Below, piece after piece: positions 8,543-16,131 of a DNA stretch of 64,000 bases. Positions within the stretch are counted from its first letter, which is position 1, and every line of letters starts with the position of its first letter. The translations under genes were made by a program, and so were the position numbers. The stretch lies in the NCBI RefSeq assembly GCF_018070345.1, contig NZ_JAGPXX010000018.1, positions 56,789-120,788 of the forward strand, read 5' to 3'. Origin of the DNA: Streptomyces sp. F63. GTDB taxonomy: Bacteria > Actinomycetota > Actinomycetes > Streptomycetales > Streptomycetaceae. The notes beneath the pieces were generated by a model that was given only the letters and a program-made list of their open reading frames with translations, searched no databases and was not told the DNA's origin.

Positions 8543-9271
8543 CTAGTCGCCGGCCCCGCCCGCGGGAACCGTGAGCCCGATGCCCTCGGCCGCCACGGCG
8601 ATCGCGTAGTCGAAGAACGCGGACTCGTCCCGGACGCTGTCGTGGGTGCGGCTGAAGACCTGGAACACCAGGAGCCCGATCAGGCTGCTCCACAGCACGA
8701 TGCCGCGCTCGATGAGGTCCGTGTACGGAGCCGGTGGCGTGCCGCCGAAGAGCTGCACGGCCTCCGGCAGGAGCAGCGGCGGCCCGGGCACCTCCCGCCG
8801 CGGCGGGGCCAGTTCACCGGCCTCCAGCGCCGACCGCACGATCCCGGCCAGCACCGCGGGGGTGCGTGAGGCGGGCGGGACGGTGTCCTGCGGGGCGTGA
8901 TAGCCCGGCACGGGCGAGCCGTAGATCAGCGTGAACTCGCCGGTGCTGGCGAAGGACCACTCCCGCAGCGCGCGCGCCACCGCGAGGAGCCGCGCCCCCG
9001 CCGAGGCCCCGGCCTCCCGGGCGGCCTCGTCGGCCCGCTCCATCGCGGCGGCTGAGCCGTTGTAGGCGTCGATGACCAGCGCGGTCAGCAGATCGTCCCG
9101 GTGCGGGAAGACGGCCTCCACGGCGGCGGCGTCCAGGCCGCCCTCGCGGGCCACGGCCTCCGGGGACAGCCCCGCGGCGCCCAGCTTCACCAGCAGTTGG
9201 CGCGCGGTGGCCTTGACGGCCTCCGGGGACCCGCTGTTCTCATCGGCAACGCTTGATCCGGTAACTCCCAT
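8543..9271 (-). CDS. TetR-family regulator with WHG-type C-terminal domain
   Basis: 242 residues from ATG 9271; the open frame upstream has no family similarity. The amino end (AVKATARQLLVKLGAAGLS ... VEAVFPHRDDLLTALV) is a TetR HTH in which the turn region is diverged (PEAVAREGGLDAAAVEAVF). The second half, including REWSFASTGEFTLIYGSPVP, matches the WHG-type ligand domain. Such proteins repress adjacent or divergent genes. An inverted repeat overlapping its own start suggests autoregulation. The stop lies 71 bp before the membrane-protein start on the same strand. Confidence 0.8.
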   Translation of the reverse strand: MGVTGSSVADENSGSPEAVKATARQLLVKLGAAGLSPEAVAREGGLDAAAVEAVFPHRDDLLTALVIDAYNGSAAAMERADEAAREAGASAGARLLAVARALREWSFASTGEFTLIYGSPVPGYHAPQDTVPPASRTPAVLAGIVRSALEAGELAPPRREVPGPPLLLPEAVQLFGGTPPAPYTDLIERGIVLWSSLIGLLVFQVFSRTHDSVRDESAFFDYAIAVAAEGIGLTVPAGGAGD

Positions 9272-9297
9272 GGCCAAACCGTAGCGGCCGGTTACCG
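9258..9297. promoter_or_regulatory. Candidate TetR autoregulatory operator
   Basis: CGGTAAC (9259-9265) and GTTACCG (9291-9297) form a perfect 7-bp inverted repeat around the start codon of the TetR gene, with a second internal near-palindrome CGGTTACCG. Assignment to this regulator is inferred from position. Confidence 0.4.
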
Positions 9298-9436
9298 AAG
9301 CCAGAAGTGCCGCCGCCCCGGCGCACGGGCCGTGCGACGCGATCCAGCCACATCCTGTCCGAACGACGCCTGCGTCGGCCCCGGACGGGCTCAACGGGGC
9401 GCCGTACGACGGTCCATGACGTCATGCGCGCGGCAC

Positions 9437-9940
9437 TCACGGCCCGGGCGCCTCGGCGAAGCCCTCCGGCACGACGGCACGGACGGAGACGCCCGGAGCC
9501 GGGGCCCGCTCGCGCCCGTGCCCGCGCGGGACCCCACCGGGTGCTGCCGGGTTGGGCGCGGGCACGGCGAACTCGGCCCACACCCTCTTGCCGTGCCGCG
9601 TCGGCTCCCAGCCGTGCCGTGCGGCGAGCAGGCCTACCAGGGCGAGGCCCCGCCCGCCTTCGTCGTCCTCGGTAGTGGTCAACCGTTTGGGCGGCTCGGG
9701 GTTGCCGTCGTAGACCACCAGAAGCAGTCGGCCCTCACTGAGATGGAGACCAACCGTGATGAAGCCTCCTGCGTGGACCACGGCGTTCGTGATCAGCTCC
9801 GACGTGACGAGCCTGACCGCGTCCTGCTGCCCCTCGCCCAGCCGCACACCCCAGGCCCGGATCTGCGTTATGACACGGTCCCGTGCGAAGGCGACGGCGG
9901 ACGGGTCACCGGGTACGGCAAACCGGGCTCGGCGGGTCAT
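9437..9940 (-). CDS. RsbW-like ATP-binding protein (HATPase_c fold)
   Basis: 167 residues from ATG 9940 (AGAGGAG upstream). Visible GHKL motifs are VTSELITNAVVHA (N-box with the Asn of the ATP lid), VYDGNPEPP (G1-like) and DDEGGRGLALVGLLA (G2). This is the anti-sigma/serine-kinase-like single-domain ATPase family that is abundant in Streptomyces. The last ~45 residues are Pro/Ala/Gly-rich and not part of the fold. It is divergent from an XRE-TPR regulator, a common arrangement in the genus. No cognate sigma factor is visible nearby. Confidence 0.8.
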   Translation of the reverse strand: MTRRARFAVPGDPSAVAFARDRVITQIRAWGVRLGEGQQDAVRLVTSELITNAVVHAGGFITVGLHLSEGRLLLVVYDGNPEPPKRLTTTEDDEGGRGLALVGLLAARHGWEPTRHGKRVWAEFAVPAPNPAAPGGVPRGHGRERAPAPGVSVRAVVPEGFAEAPGP

Positions 9941-10189
9941 GAGGAGCACTCCTCTGCGGTTTGGGGCGGCTGTTCGGGCTCCCACGCGGGACGCGGGGAC
10001 CGAGCCGTCGTCTGCTGGCGCCGGACATGGGGAGCCTGTGGCTCCGGCTTGCCCGGCTGATCACAGACAGTCAACTCCCGCTCACGCACATGGGAACATT
10101 GCTGATGCGGCCCCCGCATGGCGATATGCGCTCTGCGGGTACGGGTTCCCGGCGCCGCTGGTTGAGGCTCGTAGCGTGGAGGGACGCCG

Positions 10190-11428
10190 ATGAACGGGCG
10201 GTCACCGGTGCTCAGAGAAGCGTCTCGCGGGGGCGATTACGGAAAGGTCATCGAGCTCGTCCGGAAGGAAGCCCGCTTGACTCAGAAGCAGTTGGGACAG
10301 GCATGCGGGCTCTCCCAGTCAGCCGTTTCCCGTCTGGAGAAGCGCGGGACCGGCTCCTACAGCACGGACATCCTGGCGTCGGCAGCCGCTCATCTGGGCA
10401 TCCCCGCCCGGCTGGTCGGACTGGCCGAGCGGAGCACGGTGCGGAACGGGACGGAACAGGTGGAGCGACGCGGTTTTCTGGGTGGTGTGGCCGCTGTGGC
10501 GGCCGGTCCGATACTGGGTGCGTTGCCGCACGTGGAGGCGTCGGAAAACCAGGCGGCAGCCCTCCGGCTGAACACGGCGACGTACCGTCGACTCGACAGC
10601 TCGACGCCGGCCCGTGATCTCGCGGAGGCTGTCCACGCGCACATCCGGCTGATCCAGAACGTGGCGCGGGACGCCGGAGGGGACGGACAGCGACTGCGGC
10701 TGGCGGCCGTCGGCAGTGAGGCGGCCGGCCTGGCGGCCTGGCTGGCATGGGACACGGGCGACAGCGGGTCGGCACGATCCTGGTACGGCTCGGCGCTCCG
10801 CGCGGCGCGCTCCGCGCATGATCCGCTGCTTGCGGCATACCAGGCGGGCAGCCTGGCGCAGTTCGAGGCGCATGCCGGGAACGGCACGCAGGCGCTCAAC
10901 CTCGCGCGGAGTGCCCGGCGGTACCTCGGAGAGCGGCATCCCGCAGTGGCGGACGCCTGGTTGTGTTCCGTCGAAGCACTCGCCCACGCTGCGAACGGCG
11001 ACCGGCGGGCCGCGGACCACGCGCTGACAAGGAGCAGGGCCCTGGCGGAGAAGACCGTGTCCGAGGAGCCGCCACCGTGGCCGTGGGTTTTCCCTTTCGA
11101 CGCGAACAAAGTGGCCGCGTGCCGCATCACTTGTGGCGCCCGTCTCGGCCGGGCGGACTGGGTCTTCGGCGGCGACACCGAAGCGCTCGCCTCCGGCCAC
11201 GCGAAACAGCGGGCGCTCGTCGTTCTGGATCTCGCAGCCGGCCACCTCGCGGCCGGGAGGATCGAGGCCGCGTTCGCCCTGGCCTCCAGGGCCCTGGACA
11301 CAGGGCTGCGATACCGTTCCGGCCGGATCGTGGAGCGCTCACGCTCGGTGCGCCGGTCACTGATGTTGGCGTCACCACCCAAGGTGGTGCGGGACTTCGA
11401 CGAACGCCTTCACGGCGTCCACCTGTAG
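10190..11428 (+). CDS. XRE-family regulator with TPR-like C-terminal domain
   Basis: 412 residues from ATG 10190 (GGAGGG upstream). A Cro/CI-type HTH is at about residues 18-75 (LTQKQLGQACGLSQSAVSRL). A short hydrophobic Ala/Gly stretch follows near residue 95-110. The rest is an alpha-helical repeat region with TPR-like periodicity (LRAARSAHDPLLAAYQAGSL; HAANGDRRAADHALTRSRAL). This layout is known for actinobacterial regulators whose helical repeats bind peptides or small proteins. A SLOG-like gene follows 12 bp downstream and is almost certainly in the same operon. Confidence 0.8.
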   Translation: MNGRSPVLREASRGGDYGKVIELVRKEARLTQKQLGQACGLSQSAVSRLEKRGTGSYSTDILASAAAHLGIPARLVGLAERSTVRNGTEQVERRGFLGGVAAVAAGPILGALPHVEASENQAAALRLNTATYRRLDSSTPARDLAEAVHAHIRLIQNVARDAGGDGQRLRLAAVGSEAAGLAAWLAWDTGDSGSARSWYGSALRAARSAHDPLLAAYQAGSLAQFEAHAGNGTQALNLARSARRYLGERHPAVADAWLCSVEALAHAANGDRRAADHALTRSRALAEKTVSEEPPPWPWVFPFDANKVAACRITCGARLGRADWVFGGDTEALASGHAKQRALVVLDLAAGHLAAGRIEAAFALASRALDTGLRYRSGRIVERSRSVRRSLMLASPPKVVRDFDERLHGVHL

Positions 11429-11440
11429 GGGGAAGCGTCC

Positions 11441-11917
11441 ATGCGCGTCGGGATCACCGGGCACCGGGGACTGAACCGAGTGGTCGAACAGCAGGTCCGC
11501 CGGCTTCTTGACAAGGCCGTTCATGGGTTCGACGCATCCGAGTTGGTGGGCATCTCGTGCCTCGCGGACGGCCCGGACGCGTGGTTCGCCGACGCGGTGC
11601 TCCAGCACGGCGGAAGTCTCGAAGTCGTCGTACCCGCCGGGCAATACCGCGAGAACCTACCGGAAAGCCACTGGCCGCTCTACGACGAGCTGACGCGCCA
11701 GGCGGCGCACGTGCACCACACCGGCATGAAGGCCTCGGACTCCCGCGCCCACATGGCGGGCAGCGAAATCCTCGTCGGCCTGGCCGACGAACTGCTCGCC
11801 GTGTGGGACGGGAATCCGGCGCGGGGATACGGCGGCACCGCCGACGTGGTGTCGTACGCGCGTCGGAACGGAGTCCCGGTGCGCGTGCTGTGGCCGGAGG
11901 GCGCGACGCGTGAGTGA
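11441..11917 (+). CDS. SLOG-like nucleotide-binding-fold protein
   Basis: 158 residues. It begins MRVGITGHRGL, where the strand-Gly-His-Arg start is typical of Rossmann-like SLOG proteins, and later has MAGSEILVGLADELLAVWDG and YGGTADVVSYARRNG. These are the conserved acidic and GTAD positions of this group, which includes YspA and DprA/LOG relatives. Such proteins are thought to bind nucleotide-derived ligands. Some act as sensors in conflict or signalling systems. It follows the XRE-TPR gene closely, so it may supply or sense that regulator's signal (inference). No enzyme activity is claimed. Confidence 0.65.
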   Translation: MRVGITGHRGLNRVVEQQVRRLLDKAVHGFDASELVGISCLADGPDAWFADAVLQHGGSLEVVVPAGQYRENLPESHWPLYDELTRQAAHVHHTGMKASDSRAHMAGSEILVGLADELLAVWDGNPARGYGGTADVVSYARRNGVPVRVLWPEGATRE

Positions 11918-12364
11918 AGGCGTCGGCGCCCTGGCTCCGGACGGGGCGGTCCTGTCGTCGTTGGCACCGACGTAGCGGCTGGGACTGTGAGGAGGCCATG
12001 TAGTCCCCGGCCGGAGACTGCCGGTCCTCAAGGCGCACGCTTCGCGACGAACCAGTTCGTCCAGCCGGCCATCCACCGGCCCCTGCTGTGGTACTTGCCC
12101 CGGCAAGAGCACGTGCACAACGGCAGCTTGGCGTTCTTGCAGCTGATCGCTCTTGCGCAGGCCGCGATGTACCTGTAGGCCAACCCTGGCAATATGCCCA
12201 GGCTGACCCAGTGGTTCTGCGACAACCACGGACTGAAGTACGCGCCCAGCGATGAGATGGCCCGGCGTGCTGGGTGTGGGACGAGCCCATGACCTACTGC
12301 TGTCCCACCTCCCACTTCGGCTCTTGCCCTGATCGCTTGCAGCTCCGGTCTTATTCCGACGCGA
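11918..12364. other. Decayed stretch with a Cys-rich remnant
   Basis: 447 bp of lower GC with no intact gene I trust. On the minus strand a frame ending in a stop at 12028-12030 contains SCKNAKLPLCTCSCRGKYHS, a Cys/His pattern like small metal-binding domains, but I find no believable start. On the plus strand, about 12194-12292, a short frame reads QWFCDNHGLKYAPSDEMARR. Both look like leftovers of lost genes between the SLOG operon and the AbiEii pair. Confidence 0.35.
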
Positions 12365-13042
12365 TCAGTCAATGTGCGGATCACCGGCCTCTTCGAGGAG
12401 GCGGGTCGCGAGGTCGTCGGCCCACTCCAAGGCCCAAGCGCGGAGTGCGGTGATTGTGGCGTCATCGAGCCCATAGGCGGCGAAAGCTTCGTCGTCAGTC
12501 CACTCGGCGCCTGTGAGATTCGACTGCAGATCCTCGTGCTCGAAGCGGCCGCGAGCGTGGCGGCGGCCGAACTCCTCGAGCTCGGCAGTGGTCCAGCGGC
12601 GGGAGGCTGCGAACACGTCGATCAGGTCGCGGGGCGCTCCGCGGTCGGCCAGGGCGCGGACCTTGGTCCCGATCACGTCCTCCTCCGCGAGGACGGGCCC
12701 GTACGGGCTCTGGGCGACAGGCCGCCAGAAGATCTCCTTGAGGATGTCGACTTCGCACTCCTGCCCGGTGGCCGGGTCGGTCACGGTGAAGCGGGCGGAC
12801 AGCGGGGCGGTCTCCAGCGCGTGCACCTTCCAGCCGCGGTCTTCCAGGCCGGCGCGGAGCGTGGCGGCGATGTCGGCCATGGGCGCCGGGTTCTCGGTGG
12901 CCACGTCGAGGTCCTGGCTGGGGCGGTTGACGAGGTGGTGCGCCCGCACGGCATACCCGCCGGTGAGAACCAGGGGATACGGGGAGCCGAGGGCGATCAC
13001 ATCTGCCAGGAGCCGCGTGTGCAGCTCCGGCATGTCCGTCAC
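12365..13042 (-). CDS. AbiEii/AbiGii-type nucleotidyltransferase toxin homologue
   Basis: 225 residues from GTG 13042, overlapping the previous stop as GTGA. LVLTGGYAVRAHHLVNRPSQDLDVATE carries the GG...D-x-D core of the nucleotidyltransferase fold used by AbiEii/MenT-type toxins. GTKVRALADRGAPRDLIDVF matches the second conserved block (K...R..RD..D). Family members modify tRNA or other targets and are restrained by a cognate antitoxin. Here the upstream overlapping gene is the only candidate, and it does not look like AbiEi. The toxin role is inferred from fold and context. Confidence 0.8.
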   Translation of the reverse strand: MTDMPELHTRLLADVIALGSPYPLVLTGGYAVRAHHLVNRPSQDLDVATENPAPMADIAATLRAGLEDRGWKVHALETAPLSARFTVTDPATGQECEVDILKEIFWRPVAQSPYGPVLAEEDVIGTKVRALADRGAPRDLIDVFAASRRWTTAELEEFGRRHARGRFEHEDLQSNLTGAEWTDDEAFAAYGLDDATITALRAWALEWADDLATRLLEEAGDPHID

Positions 13043-13431
13043 GCGGCTGCCCGGGTGCGGGAGGCGAGCTGGGGGAAGGCGTCCTCCCACACGGTGCGCA
13101 CGGTGCGGCCGACGAGTGTGCGCAGCACCGGCCACAGGTCGAGAAGTAGATCCCGGTTGAGGTAGCGGGGCAGATCGTCGTGCAGGCCCTCGTGCAGAAC
13201 GGTGCGGTACAGGCCCATACGCTGGCGCGGCTTGTCCAAGTCGTAGGAGGTCATCCCGGACCAGGCCATGTGCAGCGGAAGTTCCAGGACACCGTAGGCT
13301 GGCCCGTGCAGCTCGTCCAGCGACTCCGGTAGACGGCGGCGGAACTTCTCCTGGTACCGCGCAAGGTCCTCGGTGTCCGCGCTTGAGACGTTCCTCGGGG
13401 CGCGTGCGGGGTGCTGCGGGCTGGACGGCAT
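13039..13431 (-). CDS. Hypothetical protein, candidate antitoxin partner of the AbiEii-like protein
   Basis: 130 residues from ATG 13431. The frame extends further upstream but the conserved-looking part starts at PSSPQHPARAPRN. No winged-helix AbiEi motif is visible. Features include YQEKFRRRLPESLDELHGP, LPLHMAWSGMTSYDLDKPR and MGLYRTVLHEGLHDDLPRYL, which suggest a compact alpha-helical protein. The 4-bp GTGA overlap with the nucleotidyltransferase gene implies strict co-expression, as for toxin-antitoxin pairs. I do not recognise the family. Confidence 0.65.
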   Translation of the reverse strand: MPSSPQHPARAPRNVSSADTEDLARYQEKFRRRLPESLDELHGPAYGVLELPLHMAWSGMTSYDLDKPRQRMGLYRTVLHEGLHDDLPRYLNRDLLLDLWPVLRTLVGRTVRTVWEDAFPQLASRTRAAA

Positions 13432-13705
13432 GACTCCATTATGGCGGCCGGAGACGTTGTGAGGGTCATCATCCGCGAGCCGGCGTCCGGAGGGGATGGT
13501 GGCAGATCTCACGGCGCGCTGGTTGCCGCAATCGGCTCAGCCCGAGCAGGACGAACCTCGCTTGACGCTCGTTCGAGGCTCTGCGCGTCCGCACGAACGA
13601 CGATGAGCCGGGAAGCCGAGTCTGCCCGGGGACTTTTTGGGATCCGTCCAGGTCCCCGCGTTTGTGCAGGTCATGAGGGGGTTCGTGCTGCTTTCCTCAG
13701 AGCTT

Positions 13706-15235
13706 TCAGATGTCCCGGAAGATCTCGATCTGCGCTCCGACCGAGTTCAGGCGTTCCGCCAGTTCCTCGTAGCCGCGGTTGATGACGTAGACGTTGCGCA
13801 GTACCGAGGTGCCCTCGGCGGCCATCATCGCCAGCAGGATCACCACCGCCGGGCGCAGCGCCGGCGGGCACATCATCTCCGCGGCCCGCCAGCGCGTCGG
13901 GCCCTCGACCAGCACCCGGTGCGGGTCGAGGAGTTTGACGTCGGCGCCGAGCCGGTTGAGGTCGGTGAGGTAGATCGCGCGGTTGTCGTAGACCCAGTCG
14001 TGGATCAGCGTCGAGCCCTGCGCGGTGGCGGCGATGGCCGCGAAGAAGGGGACGTTGTCGATGTTGAGGCCCGGGAACGGCATCGGGTGGATCTTGTCGA
14101 TCGGGGCGTTCAGCTTCGAGGGGCGCACGGTGAGGTCGATGAGCCGGGTGCGGCCGTTGTCGGCGCGGTACTCGTGGCTGCGCTCGTGGTCGAGGCCCAT
14201 CTCCTCCAGGACCGCCAGCTCGATCTCCAGGAACTCCACCGGCACCCGCCGGATGGTGAGTTCGGACTCGGTGACGAGGGCCGCGGCGAGCAGGCTCATC
14301 GCCTCCACCGGGTCCTCGGAGGGCGAGTAGTCCACGTCCCGGTCGATGTGCGGGACGCCGTGCACGGTGAGGGTGGTGGTGCCGATGCCCTCGACCGTCA
14401 CGCCGAGCTGCTCCAGGAAGAAGCAGAGGTCCTGGACCATGTAGTTGGAGCTGGCGTTGCGGATGACGGTGACGCCGTCGTGCCGGGCCGCCGCCAGCAG
14501 GGCGTTCTCGGTGACCGTGTCGCCGCGCTCGGTGAGCACGATCGGGCGGTCCGGGTGGATGCTCCGGTCGACCTCGGCGTGGTAGATGCCGTCGGTCGCC
14601 GTGATCTCCAGGCCGAAGCGGCGCAGTGCCGTCATGTGCGGCTGCACGGTGCGGGTGCCGAGGTCGCAGCCGCCGGCGTACGGGATGCGGAACCGGTCCT
14701 CGCGGTGCAGCAGCGGGCCGAGGAACATGATGACGCTGCGGGTGCGCCGTGCCGCCTCCATGTCCATGGAGTCCAGTTCGAGGCGGTCCGGCGGGACGAT
14801 CTCCAGGTCGGCGCCGTCGTTGATCCAGCGGGTGCGGACGCCGACGCTGCCCAGCACCTCCAGGATCCGGTAGACCTCCTCGATCCGGGCCACCCGGCGC
14901 AGGGTGGTGCGGCCGGAGTTGAGCAGGGTGGCGCAGAGGAGGGCGACGCAGGCGTTCTTGCTCGTCCTGACGTCGATGCCGCCCGAGAGGCGGCGGCCGC
15001 CGACCACGCGCAGATGCATCGGCCCGGCGTAGCCGAGCGAGACGATCTCGCTGTCCAGGGCCTCGCCGATACGGGCAATCATCTCAAGGCTGATGTTCTG
15101 GTTGCCGCGCTCGATGCGGTTGACGGCGCTCTGGCTGGTGCCCAGAGCGTCCGCGAGATGCGACTGTGTCCAGCCGCGGTGCTGCCGGGCGTCTCGGATG
15201 AGGCGTCCGATGCGTACGAGGTAGTCGTCTCCCAT
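13706..15235 (-). CDS. murA2: UDP-GlcNAc 1-carboxyvinyltransferase with N-terminal XRE domain (MurA2 type)
   Basis: 509 residues. Residues ~7-62 are a Cro/CI-type HTH (GWTQSHLADALGTSQSAVNR). The rest is an EPSP-synthase-fold MurA with Lys93-Asn94 in TSKNACVALL and the PEP-binding Cys190 in AGGCDLGTRT. The enolpyruvyl-transfer residues appear intact, so it may add enolpyruvate to UDP-GlcNAc in early peptidoglycan synthesis. The HTH suggests it also binds DNA. I place the start at ATG 15235 because TAACGT (complement of 15243-15248) lies exactly 7 nt upstream, ideal for a leaderless transcript. The alternative GTG at 15244 has no ribosome site. Streptomycetes often keep this second MurA next to aconitase. 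Confidence 0.92.
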   Translation of the reverse strand: MGDDYLVRIGRLIRDARQHRGWTQSHLADALGTSQSAVNRIERGNQNISLEMIARIGEALDSEIVSLGYAGPMHLRVVGGRRLSGGIDVRTSKNACVALLCATLLNSGRTTLRRVARIEEVYRILEVLGSVGVRTRWINDGADLEIVPPDRLELDSMDMEAARRTRSVIMFLGPLLHREDRFRIPYAGGCDLGTRTVQPHMTALRRFGLEITATDGIYHAEVDRSIHPDRPIVLTERGDTVTENALLAAARHDGVTVIRNASSNYMVQDLCFFLEQLGVTVEGIGTTTLTVHGVPHIDRDVDYSPSEDPVEAMSLLAAALVTESELTIRRVPVEFLEIELAVLEEMGLDHERSHEYRADNGRTRLIDLTVRPSKLNAPIDKIHPMPFPGLNIDNVPFFAAIAATAQGSTLIHDWVYDNRAIYLTDLNRLGADVKLLDPHRVLVEGPTRWRAAEMMCPPALRPAVVILLAMMAAEGTSVLRNVYVINRGYEELAERLNSVGAQIEIFRDI

Positions 15236-15242
15236 GCGGTTC

Positions 15243-15263
15243 ACGTTATCTCAGATATGAGAT
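15243..15263 (-). promoter_or_regulatory. murA2 -10 box overlapping a palindromic operator candidate
   Basis: On the minus strand the palindrome ATCTCATATCTGAGAT (15248-15263; arms ATCTCA/TGAGAT) abuts the -10 hexamer TAACGT (15243-15248). Position suggests autoregulation by the HTH of MurA2; this is inferred. Confidence 0.5.
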
Positions 15264-15486
15264 TCCCGCGCTTTGGAGAGTCCGGAGGGTGGTCGGCCGG
15301 ATGAGGGTGGAGTGCCCGTTTTGTTCGCGTTCTCACCCGGGTGGGCGCATGACTGCCCAGTGCGGGGTCGTCCGTCCCGCAAAGAGCCGGGCGTCCGGGA
15401 CGGCGGGGGCCCCGGCGCGGCGCGGGGCCGCCCGGCACCCGGTTTTCCGGAGGGTTGACGGCGGGCGCTCAGGTAAGGCGAGGGAC

Positions 15487-16131
15487 ATGAGAGAACCCGA
15501 TCCGATACGTGACGTCCGGGGCCCCTCGGGAGCCCCGGCGCCGGCTGCGCGTGCGCCGGCGGCCGCGGTCGGCACCGGGCGGTACGGCGGCGGTGCCCGC
15601 GCGCTGGAACCGCAGCGCGGCGGCGAGGGCAGCCTCGCCCATGTCGTCGAGACCCTGCTGGACAAGGGGCTCGTCCTCAACGCGGACATCATGGTGTCGG
15701 TCGCCGGTGTCGAACTGCTGGGCATCCGGCTGCGCGCCGCGCTGGCCTCCTTCGAGACGGCCGCCCGCTACGGGCTGGAGTTCCCCTCCGGCACGGACAT
15801 GGAGACCGCCGCCTGGCGCGAGGTCAAGGAGGACAAGGAGACCTGTCCCGAGTGCCACAAGAAGGTGCCCACCCGGGAACTCCTCAACGAATGGTGCCCC
15901 TGGTGCGGCTGGCGCAGTGCCAGGGCGCTGTCCCGGGCGTCCGCCGCCGACCCCGGCGCGGTGCCCGGCGGTGCTTCCGCCGGGCCGGAGGACGGGGAGC
16001 CCGCCGCGGTGGAGGGCGGCGCGCCGGGTGGCCGGCCGCACGCCCGGCAGGGCGGGAGCGAGGCCCGGGGCGAACGGCGGGGCGAACGGCGGGACGCGCG
16101 GCGGGATGCGCCGCAGGCGGACGATGCCTGA
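15487..16131 (+). CDS. gvpJ: Gas vesicle GvpJ-like protein with a zinc ribbon
   Basis: 214 residues from ATG 15487. After ~45 low-complexity residues comes a GvpA/J/M-fold segment (LAHVVETLLDKGLVLNADIM; VSVAGVELLGIRLRAALASF) at about residues 53-105. It is followed by a four-Cys zinc ribbon (CPEC at 120-123 and CPWC at 137-140) that ordinary GvpA/J proteins lack. The tail is Gly/Arg-rich. GvpJ-type proteins are minor shell or nucleation factors of gas vesicles. It is the first of four overlapping gvp genes; the next start lies 8 bp before this stop. No classical GvpA is present in the window. Confidence 0.8.
   Translation: MREPDPIRDVRGPSGAPAPAARAPAAAVGTGRYGGGARALEPQRGGEGSLAHVVETLLDKGLVLNADIMVSVAGVELLGIRLRAALASFETAARYGLEFPSGTDMETAAWREVKEDKETCPECHKKVPTRELLNEWCPWCGWRSARALSRASAADPGAVPGGASAGPEDGEPAAVEGGAPGGRPHARQGGSEARGERRGERRDARRDAPQADDA

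Noticed and set aside
13627..13658. CGGGGAC/GTCCCCG inverted repeat downstream of murA2
   Set aside because: Only a 7-bp stem with an 18-nt loop; too weak to call a terminator.
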